A stretch of DNA of 64,000 nucleotides, from contig CALQJI020000001.1 in assembly GCA_943330855.2 (NCBI GenBank), forward strand, positions 62,001 to 126,000, in the 5' to 3' direction. Both the position numbers and the translations under genes were made by a program. The notes below the pieces were generated by a model, which saw only the letters and a list, made by a program, of their open reading frames with translations, was not told the DNA's origin and ran no database searches. Numbering within the stretch: the stretch's first letter is position 1; every line of letters starts with the position of its first letter. The stretch comes from Klebsiella pneumoniae (lineage in GTDB: Bacteria > Verrucomicrobiota > Verrucomicrobiia > Limisphaerales > SXTU01). Positions 7,912 through 18,015 of this stretch are shown here, in pieces.

Positions 7912-8751
7912 TCATTCATCCTCCTTCACCCCCACGAGCTTCGCAGCGGTGGCGCGACGGTCGGTGGCGATGGCGCGGAACTGCCAGCTCGCACGCGGGT
8001 CGAGCATCTGGCGGTAGTCCGTAGCGGTGCCGACCTTGTTCGTCGCGGCGTCGAGGAGTTCCAACTCCACGCGCACACCAAAGCGCTGGTGGTCGGAGTC
8101 GTTCTTCAGGAGGCCAGTGACATAGACAAGTCGGCTGCCTTTCGCGCCCTTGGGTTGCTCGAGCGCGACCTGGGTGACTTTCAAATCGTCGAGCAACTTG
8201 GGGCCTTTCGGCGTGGTCATGGCGGGCACGGGGTTCGCAGGCGAAGAAGCCGCGGGCGGCGCAGAGGGCGGGGCTTGCTTCGCAGCGGGCACGGGGGCGC
8301 TCGGCAGTGGAACGGACTTTTCCCCCTCACTCGAGGCCGGGCGGTTCCTCACGTGGTTGCCCAACACAATCACCACGGCGAGCACGATGGCGATGTTCAG
8401 CGTCCACAGACACACGCGCAGAAATGCACTGTGAGGGGAACGCGCCCCGACTGCGCCCGTGGCCCGAATGCCAGCTGGGTCGACGCGTTTGACGACCGCA
8501 GGCGGAGTCTTGGGAGCGGGGGAAGACGGAATTTTTTGAGCGCTGGCTGGAGGAGCCGCTGAAGGAGTAACGGGCTTGGTCGGAACGACGGCAACCGGCG
8601 CGGGTGGGGGAGCCGCAGCAACCCTCGGGAGCAGGACGGTTTTCCCGCACTGGCCACACGCGCTCGCGCCGCCACCGGCGTAGTCGGGATACGACACCTC
8701 AGCGCCACAATGGGGGCACTTGCACTTGAGGTATGTCTTGCCGGCGCTCAC
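7912..8751 (-). CDS. zinc-ribbon, single-pass membrane protein with FxLYD-like C-terminal domain
   Basis: 279 residues. N-terminal zinc ribbon with CPHC at 12-15 and CGQC at 32-35, then a proline/alanine-rich linker (about 45-85), one membrane helix (about 111-131, [18 protein letters not shown]), a second P/A-rich stretch, and a C-terminal beta domain (about 190-275: [20 protein letters not shown]) resembling FxLYD/DUF3426-like domains. The topology suggests a cytoplasmic zinc ribbon and an exported beta domain. Function unknown. Its start is separated by 56 bases from the DUF1080 gene upstream. Confidence 0.85.
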   Translation of the reverse strand: MSAGKTYLKCKCPHCGAEVSYPDYAGGGASACGQCGKTVLLPRVAAAPPPAPVAVVPTKPVTPSAAPPASAQKIPSSPAPKTPPAVVKRVDPAGIRATGAVGARSPHSAFLRVCLWTLNIAIVLAVVIVLGNHVRNRPASSEGEKSVPLPSAPVPAAKQAPPSAPPAASSPANPVPAMTTPKGPKLLDDLKVTQVALEQPKGAKGSRLVYVTGLLKNDSDHQRFGVRVELELLDAATNKVGTATDYRQMLDPRASWQFRAIATDRRATAAKLVGVKEDE

Positions 8752-8807
8752 GAGTCGTGGTGCGGCGAGCTTATGGTAGCGCGTGGACCTGCGGCAAGGT
8801 CAGCGGG

Positions 8808-9401
8808 TCACTTCAGCTCACGGATCTGCAGGTTGCGAAACTCCATCGCCGTGCCTTCAGCCTGTAAGCCGATGTGACCGCGTGCCGGCGCCAGACCGGT
8901 GGCCTCCCACGCGAGCTTGCCATTGCACCACAGCGTCACCGCCGTCCCCTTCACGAGGACCCGCCACTCATTCCACTCCCCCGTGGCCTTTTGCAAAGTG
9001 GGCACGGCCTTCGCCCCCGCGATGGTGCCGGCGAGGAACGCGCCTTCGAAATTCCTGTCCACGCGGATTTGGTTGCTGCCCGCGTCGGGTTTGCTGCGGA
9101 TGTAAAAGCCTCCGTTGAACTTGGGCACCAGCGCTCGCCACTCGAATTTCACTTCGAAGTCTCCGAACTCGCGCGCCGTGACGAGGTGCGGTCGCATCGC
9201 TCCCGTGAGATAGATGACGCCGTCCTTCACTTTCCAGTTGTCAGGCAAAGGATCGCCGACCTTCTGTAGCGAAAACCGCCAGCCGGTGAAATCCTTCCCG
9301 TTAAACAGCGGCTGGAAATCAGCGTCAGCCCCCAGTGCGCTGCTCGCCTGAAGGAGCGCGACAGCACAGAGCGCCGATAACAAATGGAACGAACGATTCA
9401 T
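8808..9401 (-). CDS. exported DUF1080 (3-keto-disaccharide hydrolase-type) protein
   Basis: 197 residues with a signal peptide (about 1-24, hydrophobic LLSALCAVALLQASSALG) followed by one DUF1080 concanavalin-like beta-sandwich: FQPLFNGKDFTGW at the start, FEVKFEWR and NGGFYIRS in the middle, WNEWRVLVKG and HIGLQAEGTAMEFRNLQIREL at the end. DUF1080 members include 3-keto-glycoside hydrolases; activity here is not proven. The ATG at 9401 is preferred to one 18 bases upstream because it gives a compact signal peptide (MNRSFHLL). It follows dapL by 22 bases. Two further DUF1080 genes are at 33680-35098, but this copy lacks their MQVLDDE-like loop. Confidence 0.9.
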   Translation of the reverse strand: MNRSFHLLSALCAVALLQASSALGADADFQPLFNGKDFTGWRFSLQKVGDPLPDNWKVKDGVIYLTGAMRPHLVTAREFGDFEVKFEWRALVPKFNGGFYIRSKPDAGSNQIRVDRNFEGAFLAGTIAGAKAVPTLQKATGEWNEWRVLVKGTAVTLWCNGKLAWEATGLAPARGHIGLQAEGTAMEFRNLQIRELK

Positions 9402-9423
9402 CGCGCTTCGACGCGGCAAGTGC

Positions 9424-10662
9424 TCACCACTTCAATTCCTGCAAGCGCCGCGCGACTTCTTCGGCGTTGGCGCGGCTGTTGAAGCTGCTGATGCGGAAGT
9501 AGCCCTCGCCCTTCGATCCGAAGCCGGAGCCAGGGGTGATGACGACGTTGGCGTCGCCGAGAATTTTGTCGAACGCCTGCCAACTCGTGACCCCGGCGGG
9601 GGTGCGGACCCAAATGTAGGGCGCGTTGACACCACCAAAGACTTTGAGGCCGGCCTTTTTGGCGCCCTTGCGCAGCACGGCCGCGTTGCCCATGTAGTGT
9701 TCGATGAGCACGCGGACCTGCGCCTTGCCTTCGGTCGAGTAGAGCGCCTCAGCGCCGCGCTGAGTGATGTAGGAGACGCCGTTGAATTTGGTCGTCATGC
9801 GCCGGGACCAGAGCGGGTGCAGGGGCTTAAACTCACCGGTCTTCGTCTGCGCGAGAAGGTTTTTGGGGACAACCGTGAACGCGCACCGCACGCCGGTGAA
9901 GCCGCCGTTCTTGGAGCAACTGCGGAACTCAATGGCACACTCGCGCGCGCCGGGAATCTCGTAGATGGAGTGCGGGATGGCGGGGTCGCTGATGTAAGCC
10001 TCGTAAGCGGCATCGAAGAGAATGACGGCCTTGTGCTCCAGCGCGTATTTCACCCACGCCTCGAGTTGGGCGCGCGTGGCGACGGCTCCCGTGGGGTTGT
10101 TCGGCGAGCAGAGGTAGATGACGTCCACATGGCGCGTGGGCGGCTCTGGCACAAAGCCGTTGCTGGGGCGGCACGGGAGATAGACCAGCTTGGCGTAAGC
10201 GCCAGCTTCGTTCGCCTCGCCGGTGTGGCCGGCCATGACGTTCGTGTCCACGTAAACGGGATAAACCGGGTCGCTGATGGCGATTTTGTTTTTGCCGCCG
10301 AGGATGTCGAGGATGCTGCCGCAATCACACTTGGAGCCGTCGCTGACGAAGATTTCGTCGTCTGCCACATCCAGTCCATGCGCGCGATAGTCATTTTGCG
10401 CGATGGCAGCGCGGAGCCAGTCGTAACCCTGTTCGGGGCCATAGCCCTTGAACGTAGCGCGGTCCGCCATTTCATCCACGGCACGGTGCAACGCAGCGAT
10501 GACGGCGGGCGGGAGCGCTTCGGTCACGTCACCGATGCCGCAACGGATGAGGCGCTTGGCAGCCTCTGGGTTCGCTTCGCAGAAAGCCTTCACGCGGCGG
10601 CCAATTTCGGGAAACAGGTAGCCAGCTTTGAGTTTAAGATAGTTGTCGTTGAGGAGGGCCAT
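9424..10662 (-). CDS. dapL: LL-diaminopimelate aminotransferase
   Basis: 412-residue fold-type I PLP aminotransferase that converts tetrahydrodipicolinate directly to LL-diaminopimelate with glutamate, for lysine and peptidoglycan. Length (about 410) and motifs fit Dap[21 protein letters not shown] at the N-terminus, [40 protein letters not shown], and the PLP-lysine motif [17 protein letters not shown] near residue 250. The DapL route is used by Chlamydiae/Verrucomicrobia, plants and cyanobacteria, which agrees with the suggested taxonomy. First gene of the minus-strand run ending with glcD; about 150 bases upstream a divergent lipoprotein gene begins. Confidence 0.96.
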   Translation of the reverse strand: MALLNDNYLKLKAGYLFPEIGRRVKAFCEANPEAAKRLIRCGIGDVTEALPPAVIAALHRAVDEMADRATFKGYGPEQGYDWLRAAIAQNDYRAHGLDVADDEIFVSDGSKCDCGSILDILGGKNKIAISDPVYPVYVDTNVMAGHTGEANEAGAYAKLVYLPCRPSNGFVPEPPTRHVDVIYLCSPNNPTGAVATRAQLEAWVKYALEHKAVILFDAAYEAYISDPAIPHSIYEIPGARECAIEFRSCSKNGGFTGVRCAFTVVPKNLLAQTKTGEFKPLHPLWSRRMTTKFNGVSYITQRGAEALYSTEGKAQVRVLIEHYMGNAAVLRKGAKKAGLKVFGGVNAPYIWVRTPAGVTSWQAFDKILGDANVVITPGSGFGSKGEGYFRISSFNSRANAEEVARRLQELKW

Positions 10663-10815
10663 GCAGGGGAAAGTAATTAGTGATTAAATATAGTCATCAG
10701 CGGGGAGACGCTCGCGTTCAATTTCAAGGGGCAGACGGTAGCGGTGGAGGATGTTTCCGCAAGCGGCAAAACCATCTTTACAGCACGCGCGGCGGCGGGC
10801 CAGACTCGCCGGACT

Positions 10816-11202
10816 ATGCGCAAGACACTGCGGTTCGGCGGATTGTTGGCGGCGGCGTTGCTGACTGGGTGCGGGACAACTTCCACCGTCACCCAGCTTT
10901 CGCCGCGCACACAAACCCGGAACGCTGAGGGCCTTTATCCGGTGGAAATCGAGTTCCGCAGCAATATGCAGGCGCTCAGGAAAGAAACGCTCAAGCCTTA
11001 CCTTCAGGTCGGTGAAGACAACTACCCAATGCGCCGCACACCACGGATGGAACACCGCTGGGAGACACTTCTGCCGGTGCCAGCTACGAACAACTTGGTG
11101 AACTACAAGGTGAAGGTGGACTTCGAATACAACGCCATCCGGAGCGCGAAACCCGACAGCGTCTTGTCCCCGCCTTATCAGTTGCAGATTCGCGAGAAGT
11201 AA
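10816..11202 (+). CDS. small lipoprotein, unknown function
   Basis: 128 residues with a lipoprotein signal: MRKTLRFGGLLAAALLTGC, lipobox LTGC with C19 as the lipidated residue. The mature part has beta-rich text (YPVEIEFRSNMQALRKE, NYKVKVDFEYNAI) and ends PPYQLQIREK. No family recognised. The ATG at 10816 is chosen because it starts the signal peptide; an upstream in-frame ATG (10744) would bury it. It is a single gene on the plus strand between dapL (divergent) and the S8 peptidase operon (convergent). Confidence 0.8.
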   Translation: MRKTLRFGGLLAAALLTGCGTTSTVTQLSPRTQTRNAEGLYPVEIEFRSNMQALRKETLKPYLQVGEDNYPMRRTPRMEHRWETLLPVPATNNLVNYKVKVDFEYNAIRSAKPDSVLSPPYQLQIREK

Positions 11203-11257
11203 GCCGGAAGCCTCCACTCAGTCCCTCTCCCGCCGGCCACAGAACCACGCTCTTGGG

Positions 11258-14200
11258 TCAGGGCAGGATGACCCGATAGTAACGACTCGCGTTGGTAGTC
11301 GCCTGTGGGTCGGTGAACTGGAACAAGCCGTAGGCCGCGTAGTTCGTGGAGATCGTCAGCCAGTTGGCCAAGTCGGAAGATGCCTGCACATGGTAGACTT
11401 GGTTGGTTTGTCCCTCGATGCGGAATTGCACACCGCCACCGCTCACGAGTTGAAATGAGTTTGTCGTAACCCTCACCGGCACTGTGAAGTTGACTGGCTC
11501 ACTGAAGGGCACATCCACGTTGTCGAGAAAGACGGCGTCGAGATTACCGCCGGAGGATGGGTCCTTGATGTAGCGCCATTCCAAGCTGTTGAGCCCCGCT
11601 GGCACTGGGAAAGAGTGCATCTGCCAACCGCTCTCTCCATTTGTGCGCACCTGCCGAATCCCGTTCAGATAGAATTCAAAGAAGTCACCGACAGTCGGTC
11701 CGAAATCCTCGGTGCTCACGCGGTAACCGAAGGCCGCCGGACCCGCTCGGCAACTAGCCACCAAACGCACTATCGTTGTCTGACCGTTAGTGATAGCACC
11801 TGAGCGGAGGTGAAACGCACCACCAGTCGGCGAATTCGTCGCTATGGCGGTAGCGGCTTGCACCGCCCACGGAGCAATCCCTGCTGTGTTGTTGGTAGCC
11901 CAACCGATGTTAGGTCGGAGCCCGCCGGATTCGAAGGAATCCGCGAGCAGCACCGGGGCAAACACAGCGGCGAGTGTGGTATCGCGGGTAATGGTGAGGC
12001 GGAGCGGGTTGTCGAGCGAAAGGGAGTCTCCGGTCCATGTCACGAAGTTGAAGCCATTGGAAGCGACAGCAGAGACATCCACCACAGAGTTGTTGATGAA
12101 AGAACCGGAAGTCGGGACGACCGAACCGCCCGCCGACGAGGTGACGGTGAGGTTGAAGATTGTTGCAGGGGTGAAATTGTAGCTCAGGAATATCTGACCA
12201 GAGGACCCGGATAATCCGTCCACCGCGATGAGGTATCGTTCGCCGGAGCGCACCGCCTGCGCGAGGTCGCTGTGGATCGCCCCCCCGAGCACCGGGGCAT
12301 CGTCGTTGAAACTGAGAGCCGTGAGCCGGTCCACACGAGTGCCGGTGTAAACTGCGAGTAGAGTGTCGAAGGTGGAATTTGTCGTGGTCAGGAAAAGCTG
12401 GCCATTTGCCGGGGCGGTAAAGAAATACCAGACGGACTTTCCACCCTGCTTGTTGGCATGGGTCGGTTCGCCAGGTTCAATTGTGGCAGCAGAGTTGTTG
12501 GTCGTGACGGTTCCTGCAACGCCGGGCAATTCGAGGGCGTTGGCCAGCACGTCGTTGAACGGATCAAAGACGCGGTAGGTGACTTGAAACGAGATCGGAG
12601 CGGATATGTTACCGGAAAAGTCCACAGCTGATATCTGAACCACGTTTGTTCCGGGGACTAAGAAAAGAGGGATCGTCCAAAGGTTGGTTCCCGAGGCTGC
12701 GGTGGAAAGGCTGTTGTTCAAGCGCACAAGCACTTGGCTAACCCCAATCGCGTTGGTCGTGGGATCTGTTGCGGTGCCAGACAAAACGAGTGTGGCGTTG
12801 GTAACAATCTGCCCGCTGGTTGGGTTGTTCACTGAAAGCGGACCGCTCGTGATGTTCGTGATCGCAACGATAGGCGCGATGGTGTCCGGCACACCGTCGA
12901 ATTGCACACGAAGGCGTATCTGACCAACGGAGTTGGTAGACGCCGACGCCACGGCGATGCGATAGGTAGGACCAACCACGACCGGAAAACTCACGAAACC
13001 CTGAGGTATCACTCCGACATCGTTGGTGGCCGCGACACGAGTAAGATTGGTCAAGACGTTACCCGTGTAGACCGCTATGACTGTGTCGAATGAACTTCCA
13101 GCGGTGTCCACTAGGACGAGCCCGCTCCTGCTGGGTGCGAAATTCCACCACACGGAATTTGCTACGCTCGAGACAGCGGCATGAACCGGCTCGCCAAATT
13201 CCATCGTGGCAAATGTATTGTCACCGAATACAACCCCACCGTTGTCAGGCACCTTTGCCAGCGGAGGAAAATTATTGTTCGTGGGAACAGTCTCCGTGCG
13301 GAAGGTGAAACTTCCGGTGAAGTTACTCTTGCCCGGCGCGAACACCGACAGAGTCAGCGTGAGAATCGTGGGAGTGGCAGGGACGTTAATACTGATTGAT
13401 TGCCGGTTGTCCCCCGCAATGGTGTCTGGAGCAGAGCCGTCGTTGATAAAGACTCGGTTGGTGAACAAACCGGAAATGGTGCCCAGCACGGTGGCATTGG
13501 TCACGGGCATGAGATCGTTGATCTCTACGGTGATAGGGACAGTCGCGCCAGCGAGTAGGGTGGAACCAGATGAAGGTGTAATCAAAACCTCTAGCAAATT
13601 GTCCCCGGCAGTGGTCAAGGCACGGTGGGCGTTGACGCGACCGCCTGTGCTGGTGGTAAACATGAGGGAGGGGATGGGCGCGGTGGTGAAGAGGATTCGA
13701 TTCCGGACCTCGCTATAGGTCATCGTGTTCGTGAGCGAGAAGACCAACGCCGCGACACCTGCGACGTGCGGGGCTGCCATGCTGGTGCCATCGAGCAGTC
13801 GATAGGCGTTGTCCGCAGCGTTGTGAGTGGAGAGAATTTCGACCCCAGGGGCGCCGACGTGAACGCTGGTCCGACCAAAGTTGGAAAAGGACGCTAGACC
13901 ATCGCGGCGGTCCAGCGCCGCCACGGAGATGATGTTGTCGAACCCGAACGAGGCGGGATAAGTCCCGAAAAAGTCATTATTGTTCTGACTGTTTCCCGCC
14001 GCTGCCACAACCAGCACGCCGGCGGCGCGCGCGCGCAGGAAGGCCGCCTCCTCCACCACCGAACGTTGGAAGCCGCCGAAGCTGCAATTGATGATCTTCG
14101 CGCCCTTGGCGATAGCAAAATCCACGCCCTCGACGATCGCACTGGAAGTAAGAAACCCCTGCGCGTCCGCCGCCTTAATTGCCATCAATCGGACGTTCCA

Positions 14201-15022
14201 AGCCACACCGACATGTGGCTGCCCATTGTTCGCCGCGGCACCGATGGTGCCGGCGACATGAGTGCCGTGACCGTTGTCGTCATTCGGATCACCTGTAAGG
14301 GTGAGTGCGTTGATGCCGAAAACGTTGTCAACGAAACCGTCGCCATCGTTATCAATACCGTCTCCCGGAATCTCGCCAGGGTTCCGCCACATCTGCGACG
14401 CAAGATCCAGATGCGTGTAGCGAATGCCGGAGTCGAGCACCGCGACAATGACGTTGGTGCTCCCCACGGTCACGTCCCAAGCATTGGTTAGATTGAGATC
14501 CGCGCCACTAACACCGCCAAGTTGACCGTAATTCCGTAGCCCCCATAGCGATCCATCCTGAAAAAAGGTATCTGACGGTGAAATTGAAATCTGCCGCACG
14601 TAGTCCGGCTCCACATGCTCAAACTGACCAGATTGGCGAAGCTGGTTAATACGATCACGCAGAGCCTGAACTTCTTGCCCAGCAACCGGCGGTTGAGCTA
14701 GCAGCGGCAGGTCCAACACCGCCCAACGCGTATCCCCGCGAAATGCGCGCACCACACGAACGTTCGCGGCCGTGAGTGCCGGGCCGGCCGTGGCCGCGGT
14801 GGTGCGGGTCCCGTATTTGACCAAAACGCTGCTGGGATGCACTCGCTGACCGTCGAGTAGGATGAACGGAACCGCGCCATTCTGCGCCTTCACAGGCCCA
14901 GTGACCGCGATGACGAGCAACAGGGCCAACCAGACACGGCCAACGCCTGACCATGATGGTCCGACGACGATTTCGCCCTCCGATTGAAGCCGTTGAAATG
15001 TTGCTGCCATGCGCCTAGTCAC
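11258..15022 (-). CDS. exported subtilisin-like (S8) serine peptidase, large multidomain
   Basis: 1254 residues. Signal/membrane segment about 30-45, an inhibitor-like prodomain (about 60-145), then the S8 catalytic domain with D197 (AVLDSGI), H252 (GHGTHVAG) and S414 (DGTSMAAPHVAG); a DNDGDG loop near 225 probably binds calcium. After it come two similar PPC-like beta domains (FATMEFGEPVHAA..., AATIEPGEPTHANKQ...), an InlB-type B-repeat around residue 1000 (GFNFVTWTGDSLSLDNP), a jelly-roll-like segment and a C-terminal module (NQVYHVQASSDLANW ... SRYYRVILP) shared with two other products of the operon. The start is a GTG whose GTGA overlaps the stop of the preceding gene (15019-15022); ATG 15010 is the alternative. 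Predicted secreted or surface peptidase; substrate unknown. Confidence 0.93.
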   Translation of the reverse strand: MTRRMAATFQRLQSEGEIVVGPSWSGVGRVWLALLLVIAVTGPVKAQNGAVPFILLDGQRVHPSSVLVKYGTRTTAATAGPALTAANVRVVRAFRGDTRWAVLDLPLLAQPPVAGQEVQALRDRINQLRQSGQFEHVEPDYVRQISISPSDTFFQDGSLWGLRNYGQLGGVSGADLNLTNAWDVTVGSTNVIVAVLDSGIRYTHLDLASQMWRNPGEIPGDGIDNDGDGFVDNVFGINALTLTGDPNDDNGHGTHVAGTIGAAANNGQPHVGVAWNVRLMAIKAADAQGFLTSSAIVEGVDFAIAKGAKIINCSFGGFQRSVVEEAAFLRARAAGVLVVAAAGNSQNNNDFFGTYPASFGFDNIISVAALDRRDGLASFSNFGRTSVHVGAPGVEILSTHNAADNAYRLLDGTSMAAPHVAGVAALVFSLTNTMTYSEVRNRILFTTAPIPSLMFTTSTGGRVNAHRALTTAGDNLLEVLITPSSGSTLLAGATVPITVEINDLMPVTNATVLGTISGLFTNRVFINDGSAPDTIAGDNRQSISINVPATPTILTLTLSVFAPGKSNFTGSFTFRTETVPTNNNFPPLAKVPDNGGVVFGDNTFATMEFGEPVHAAVSSVANSVWWNFAPSRSGLVLVDTAGSSFDTVIAVYTGNVLTNLTRVAATNDVGVIPQGFVSFPVVVGPTYRIAVASASTNSVGQIRLRVQFDGVPDTIAPIVAITNITSGPLSVNNPTSGQIVTNATLVLSGTATDPTTNAIGVSQVLVRLNNSLSTAASGTNLWTIPLFLVPGTNVVQISAVDFSGNISAPISFQVTYRVFDPFNDVLANALELPGVAGTVTTNNSAATIEPGEPTHANKQGGKSVWYFFTAPANGQLFLTTTNSTFDTLLAVYTGTRVDRLTALSFNDDAPVLGGAIHSDLAQAVRSGERYLIAVDGLSGSSGQIFLSYNFTPATIFNLTVTSSAGGSVVPTSGSFINNSVVDVSAVASNGFNFVTWTGDSLSLDNPLRLTITRDTTLAAVFAPVLLADSFESGGLRPNIGWATNNTAGIAPWAVQAATAIATNSPTGGAFHLRSGAITNGQTTIVRLVASCRAGPAAFGYRVSTEDFGPTVGDFFEFYLNGIRQVRTNGESGWQMHSFPVPAGLNSLEWRYIKDPSSGGNLDAVFLDNVDVPFSEPVNFTVPVRVTTNSFQLVSGGGVQFRIEGQTNQVYHVQASSDLANWLTISTNYAAYGLFQFTDPQATTNASRYYRVILP

Positions 15023-18015
15023 GGTTGATACGAAATTCGGAAGTAACGTTGCGTGCCGCTTGAGGGAACAACATCATAGAAACTCACGACGCGGTTGGTC
15101 GTAGCGGAGTTGGTGAAGTTCGCGAGTAGCTGCCATGTCCCCACGAGCAGGTTCGTGTTGACCTCTACCTGATAAACGGTCTGCGCTGCGGCCTCCCAAG
15201 TGACAGAAGCCGTGAGTGGAGGCACGTTGGCAAACGTTACCCGGCTATTGATGACTATGCCGTCGAACGGATTCAAATCACTGGCGTTAACGACTCCGTC
15301 TGCGTCGGAATCAAGGGTTTGACTGTTGAGTTTTGCGACATTGACCTTCACCGTGCGCCCGTCGCGCAGTTGCACGTCCACTCCAGTGTTTAAGCCGGCG
15401 TAGTCCTTAACCCATCGCAAGCGTCCCCCCAACTGCCGGTCCAAGGTCTCCGGCAGCAGATTTGAGTTTGCAAAGTAAATTGTCATGTTTGTCCCAATGA
15501 CAAGGTGGCTGGCCAAATCGTTGGTGAGCGTCCCGGCTAAATCGAGGTAATCCACGTAAAGGGCATTGTTTGTTCCCGTTCCTGAAAATATGAGTCGATT
15601 GATCGCAGCCGGGTTGTTGCTGGTATCCAGCAACAGCCGACCTAGTGCCGCGTTGTTCGTATACCCTGCCGCAACAGCGCCGTAATCCGTCCCAGCCCAG
15701 AAGTGGGGCACATCGCCAATGAACGGCGCAGTGGTGTAAATCGTGGTGCCAAGCAGGTCCCCGCTGGCTGGCTTTATAGTTAGCGCAAAGCCCAGGGCAA
15801 CGTCGATGCGGTTCGTGCCAGACGCGCCAACGTCTGTCAGTGAGTTGGTGGGACTAAGGAAGAGCGTGCCGGCCGTGCTCAAGCGGTGGTTCCTCAACTT
15901 GAGGTCATTGGCAGCAAGCAAGATGCTTCCCCCAGCGGAAATCATTCCGCCAGTGATACCACCATCCAACTTCGCGCTACCTGCTCGAATTGAAACAGGT
16001 CCTCCCCCTCCGCCATTGCGCGCGTTGACGAGCAATCGAGTTTGATTCGTTCCGGAGTTTTCATAGTCAACCGCACTGATCTCTATGCTGTTCGCTGTTA
16101 TGTTGCCACGATTGAGGAAGCTGGTGATCGGTGTCGGACGGTCGCTGCCCAGCAAGCACTGGTTGGGGACATTGATGGTCCCGAGATTGGTGAAATATTG
16201 GACTGTTGGAAAATTCGTGACCGTGAGGTCCGTGGCCGCCAGCAGGGGCAGAATAAGGGTGCTGGAGGCGCTGAATGTCACTGCCGGGGAGGTCACCCTT
16301 ACAGAACGTCCGATGTTTAGAGGATTGTTGATAATGACATTTGTTCCTCGGGCAGAGAATTCCTGTAGTGTTACCGGGGTTACGCCGGACAACTGCGAGG
16401 CGTCGACAATCAACACGTGATACCGATAGCTCAGCGTAGGGCTGGCATTAGTGAGATTGTTCGTCCACGTCGTGCTGTAGAAAGAGAGCGTCCCGTTGAG
16501 GCGAGCCACCTCCGCCGGGGCAAAATTCGTGAGGGTGAGCGTCGAGTTCGTGTTCGAAATGTCGAGTTGGATGAAGGGCGCCTCGATCTTTGTCCCGACG
16601 CTGCTGATGAGATTATCCGCCCGGATGCTCACGAAATTCTCGGCACGGATGCGAGAGCCGGCCATGTCCAGGTTTTTAGCGATGATATCGACTCGTCCTG
16701 GAAAGTTCGCCGGATCGTGCAGGTGAGGGAAGTCGGACCCATTGGCAGAAAAAGACGCTGTATTGCCGACCTCAACCTGATAGGCCGCGTAGAAATTGTT
16801 GGTGACGGTGTCCTGATCGAACCCGGGTTCATAAAAGAAGTTGCTGGTCATCACTGCATTGCTGGTGAAGCTGAAGAACGAGGGGGAGAAATACTGGTCG
16901 TAGAGGGTGTTCCGATTCAGATCGTAGGCCGCCGGGCGGGAAGCGTTTGCCGCCCTGTTGTCGATCAACACCGAGTTGGTCTCGCTGTTCAGGTGGTCAA
17001 GGAAGTAGAGGTTGTTCGTGTAGAAATTCCCGGTGATGATGTCTGATCCAAACGAGGTGAAGCGGATGATGACGTCGGAGCCTGAGAAAAGACTCCCCCC
17101 CGACCCGCCCAGCGAGGCGAAGCGGACATCTACGGAGAGGTTGGTGTTGGCGCTGTTGGTCTGCACGAACACGACCTGCACGTTGACGTTGGTGCCCTGC
17201 CGGGTGGTCCTCACAAAGGGGGAAAAATTTGTTCCGAAAATCTGCTCACCGTAGATCCCGGAGCCGAAGCCGACAGCCGCCGACTGCACGTCGTGCGATG
17301 GCGAAGACACCACCGGGGGGAACAAGGAGGAATTCAGGCCCGGAAGAAACATTGCCCGTGCACGGGCACTCATCACATTGCCCGTTCCCGCGCCCCAGTA
17401 AATGTCGGTGATGGCGCTCGCGTTTAGGTAGGAGATCACGACGCCATTCGTATCTACGAACGTGGAACCCACGCCAATCGTGCTGGCGTCGGAAGCAGAC
17501 ATCGCTGAGCGGCTCACGTTGACGTCGTTGCCCTGCAATTTCAGCACCCCGGAGGCGCCTGCAAGTAACAGGCCAGAGTTAATCAGGTTGGTCGCCGAAA
17601 GGAGGATCGTATCGGCCTGGATGAGGCCTTGGTTCACGATCGCGCTCGCAGGAGCCCGTAAGCCGCCGTCGCTGTTCACGAATTGCAGGTCGAAGCCCAC
17701 GTCACCGAACATGTTAGCTTTGCTGGCGTTGGTGAAATTGAGGTTGTTGATGGTCTGGAAAAGAGACAATCCGAACGACGTGTCCACCGCGTTGATGGTG
17801 CCGATATTTACGATGGTCCTGGCGTCCAGAGAAGGGTTGGTGACGCTGGAGAGGTTGGTGATCCCGGGGGAGGCCGCCGCCGCGCGCGCCGGCAAAGGAG
17901 TGCCGCAGAGGAGTGCTGCAACCAAGCCCAGCAGTGACAGGAATAGCGGCCCGTGAACCCGGCAGCGCGGGACAGCATGGAAGAGCCGGTTCGAAGTTTC
18001 GCAGTGCGCCCTCAT
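15019..18015 (-). CDS. large exported beta-rich protein, haemagglutinin-like repeats, unknown function
   Basis: 998 residues with a long signal peptide (hydrophobic LFLSLLGLVAALL around 25-40). Much of the body consists of short irregular beta repeats rich in N, T, S and G (IVNIGTINAV, IVNQGLIQADTILLSATNLIN, FLNRGNITANSIEISAVDYEN) as in filamentous-haemagglutinin/right-handed beta-helix adhesins. Near residue 900 DSDADGVVNASDLNPFDG resembles a calcium-binding thrombospondin-3 or dockerin-type loop. The C-terminus carries the module seen in neighbouring proteins (VYQVEVNTNLLVGTW ... TQRYFRISYQP). Start ATG overlaps the upstream stop (ATGA, 18012-18015), and the stop overlaps the peptidase start. 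Adhesin or matrix role is inference. Confidence 0.85.
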   Translation of the reverse strand: MRAHCETSNRLFHAVPRCRVHGPLFLSLLGLVAALLCGTPLPARAAAASPGITNLSSVTNPSLDARTIVNIGTINAVDTSFGLSLFQTINNLNFTNASKANMFGDVGFDLQFVNSDGGLRAPASAIVNQGLIQADTILLSATNLINSGLLLAGASGVLKLQGNDVNVSRSAMSASDASTIGVGSTFVDTNGVVISYLNASAITDIYWGAGTGNVMSARARAMFLPGLNSSLFPPVVSSPSHDVQSAAVGFGSGIYGEQIFGTNFSPFVRTTRQGTNVNVQVVFVQTNSANTNLSVDVRFASLGGSGGSLFSGSDVIIRFTSFGSDIITGNFYTNNLYFLDHLNSETNSVLIDNRAANASRPAAYDLNRNTLYDQYFSPSFFSFTSNAVMTSNFFYEPGFDQDTVTNNFYAAYQVEVGNTASFSANGSDFPHLHDPANFPGRVDIIAKNLDMAGSRIRAENFVSIRADNLISSVGTKIEAPFIQLDISNTNSTLTLTNFAPAEVARLNGTLSFYSTTWTNNLTNASPTLSYRYHVLIVDASQLSGVTPVTLQEFSARGTNVIINNPLNIGRSVRVTSPAVTFSASSTLILPLLAATDLTVTNFPTVQYFTNLGTINVPNQCLLGSDRPTPITSFLNRGNITANSIEISAVDYENSGTNQTRLLVNARNGGGGGPVSIRAGSAKLDGGITGGMISAGGSILLAANDLKLRNHRLSTAGTLFLSPTNSLTDVGASGTNRIDVALGFALTIKPASGDLLGTTIYTTAPFIGDVPHFWAGTDYGAVAAGYTNNAALGRLLLDTSNNPAAINRLIFSGTGTNNALYVDYLDLAGTLTNDLASHLVIGTNMTIYFANSNLLPETLDRQLGGRLRWVKDYAGLNTGVDVQLRDGRTVKVNVAKLNSQTLDSDADGVVNASDLNPFDGIVINSRVTFANVPPLTASVTWEAAAQTVYQVEVNTNLLVGTWQLLANFTNSATTNRVVSFYDVVPSSGTQRYFRISYQP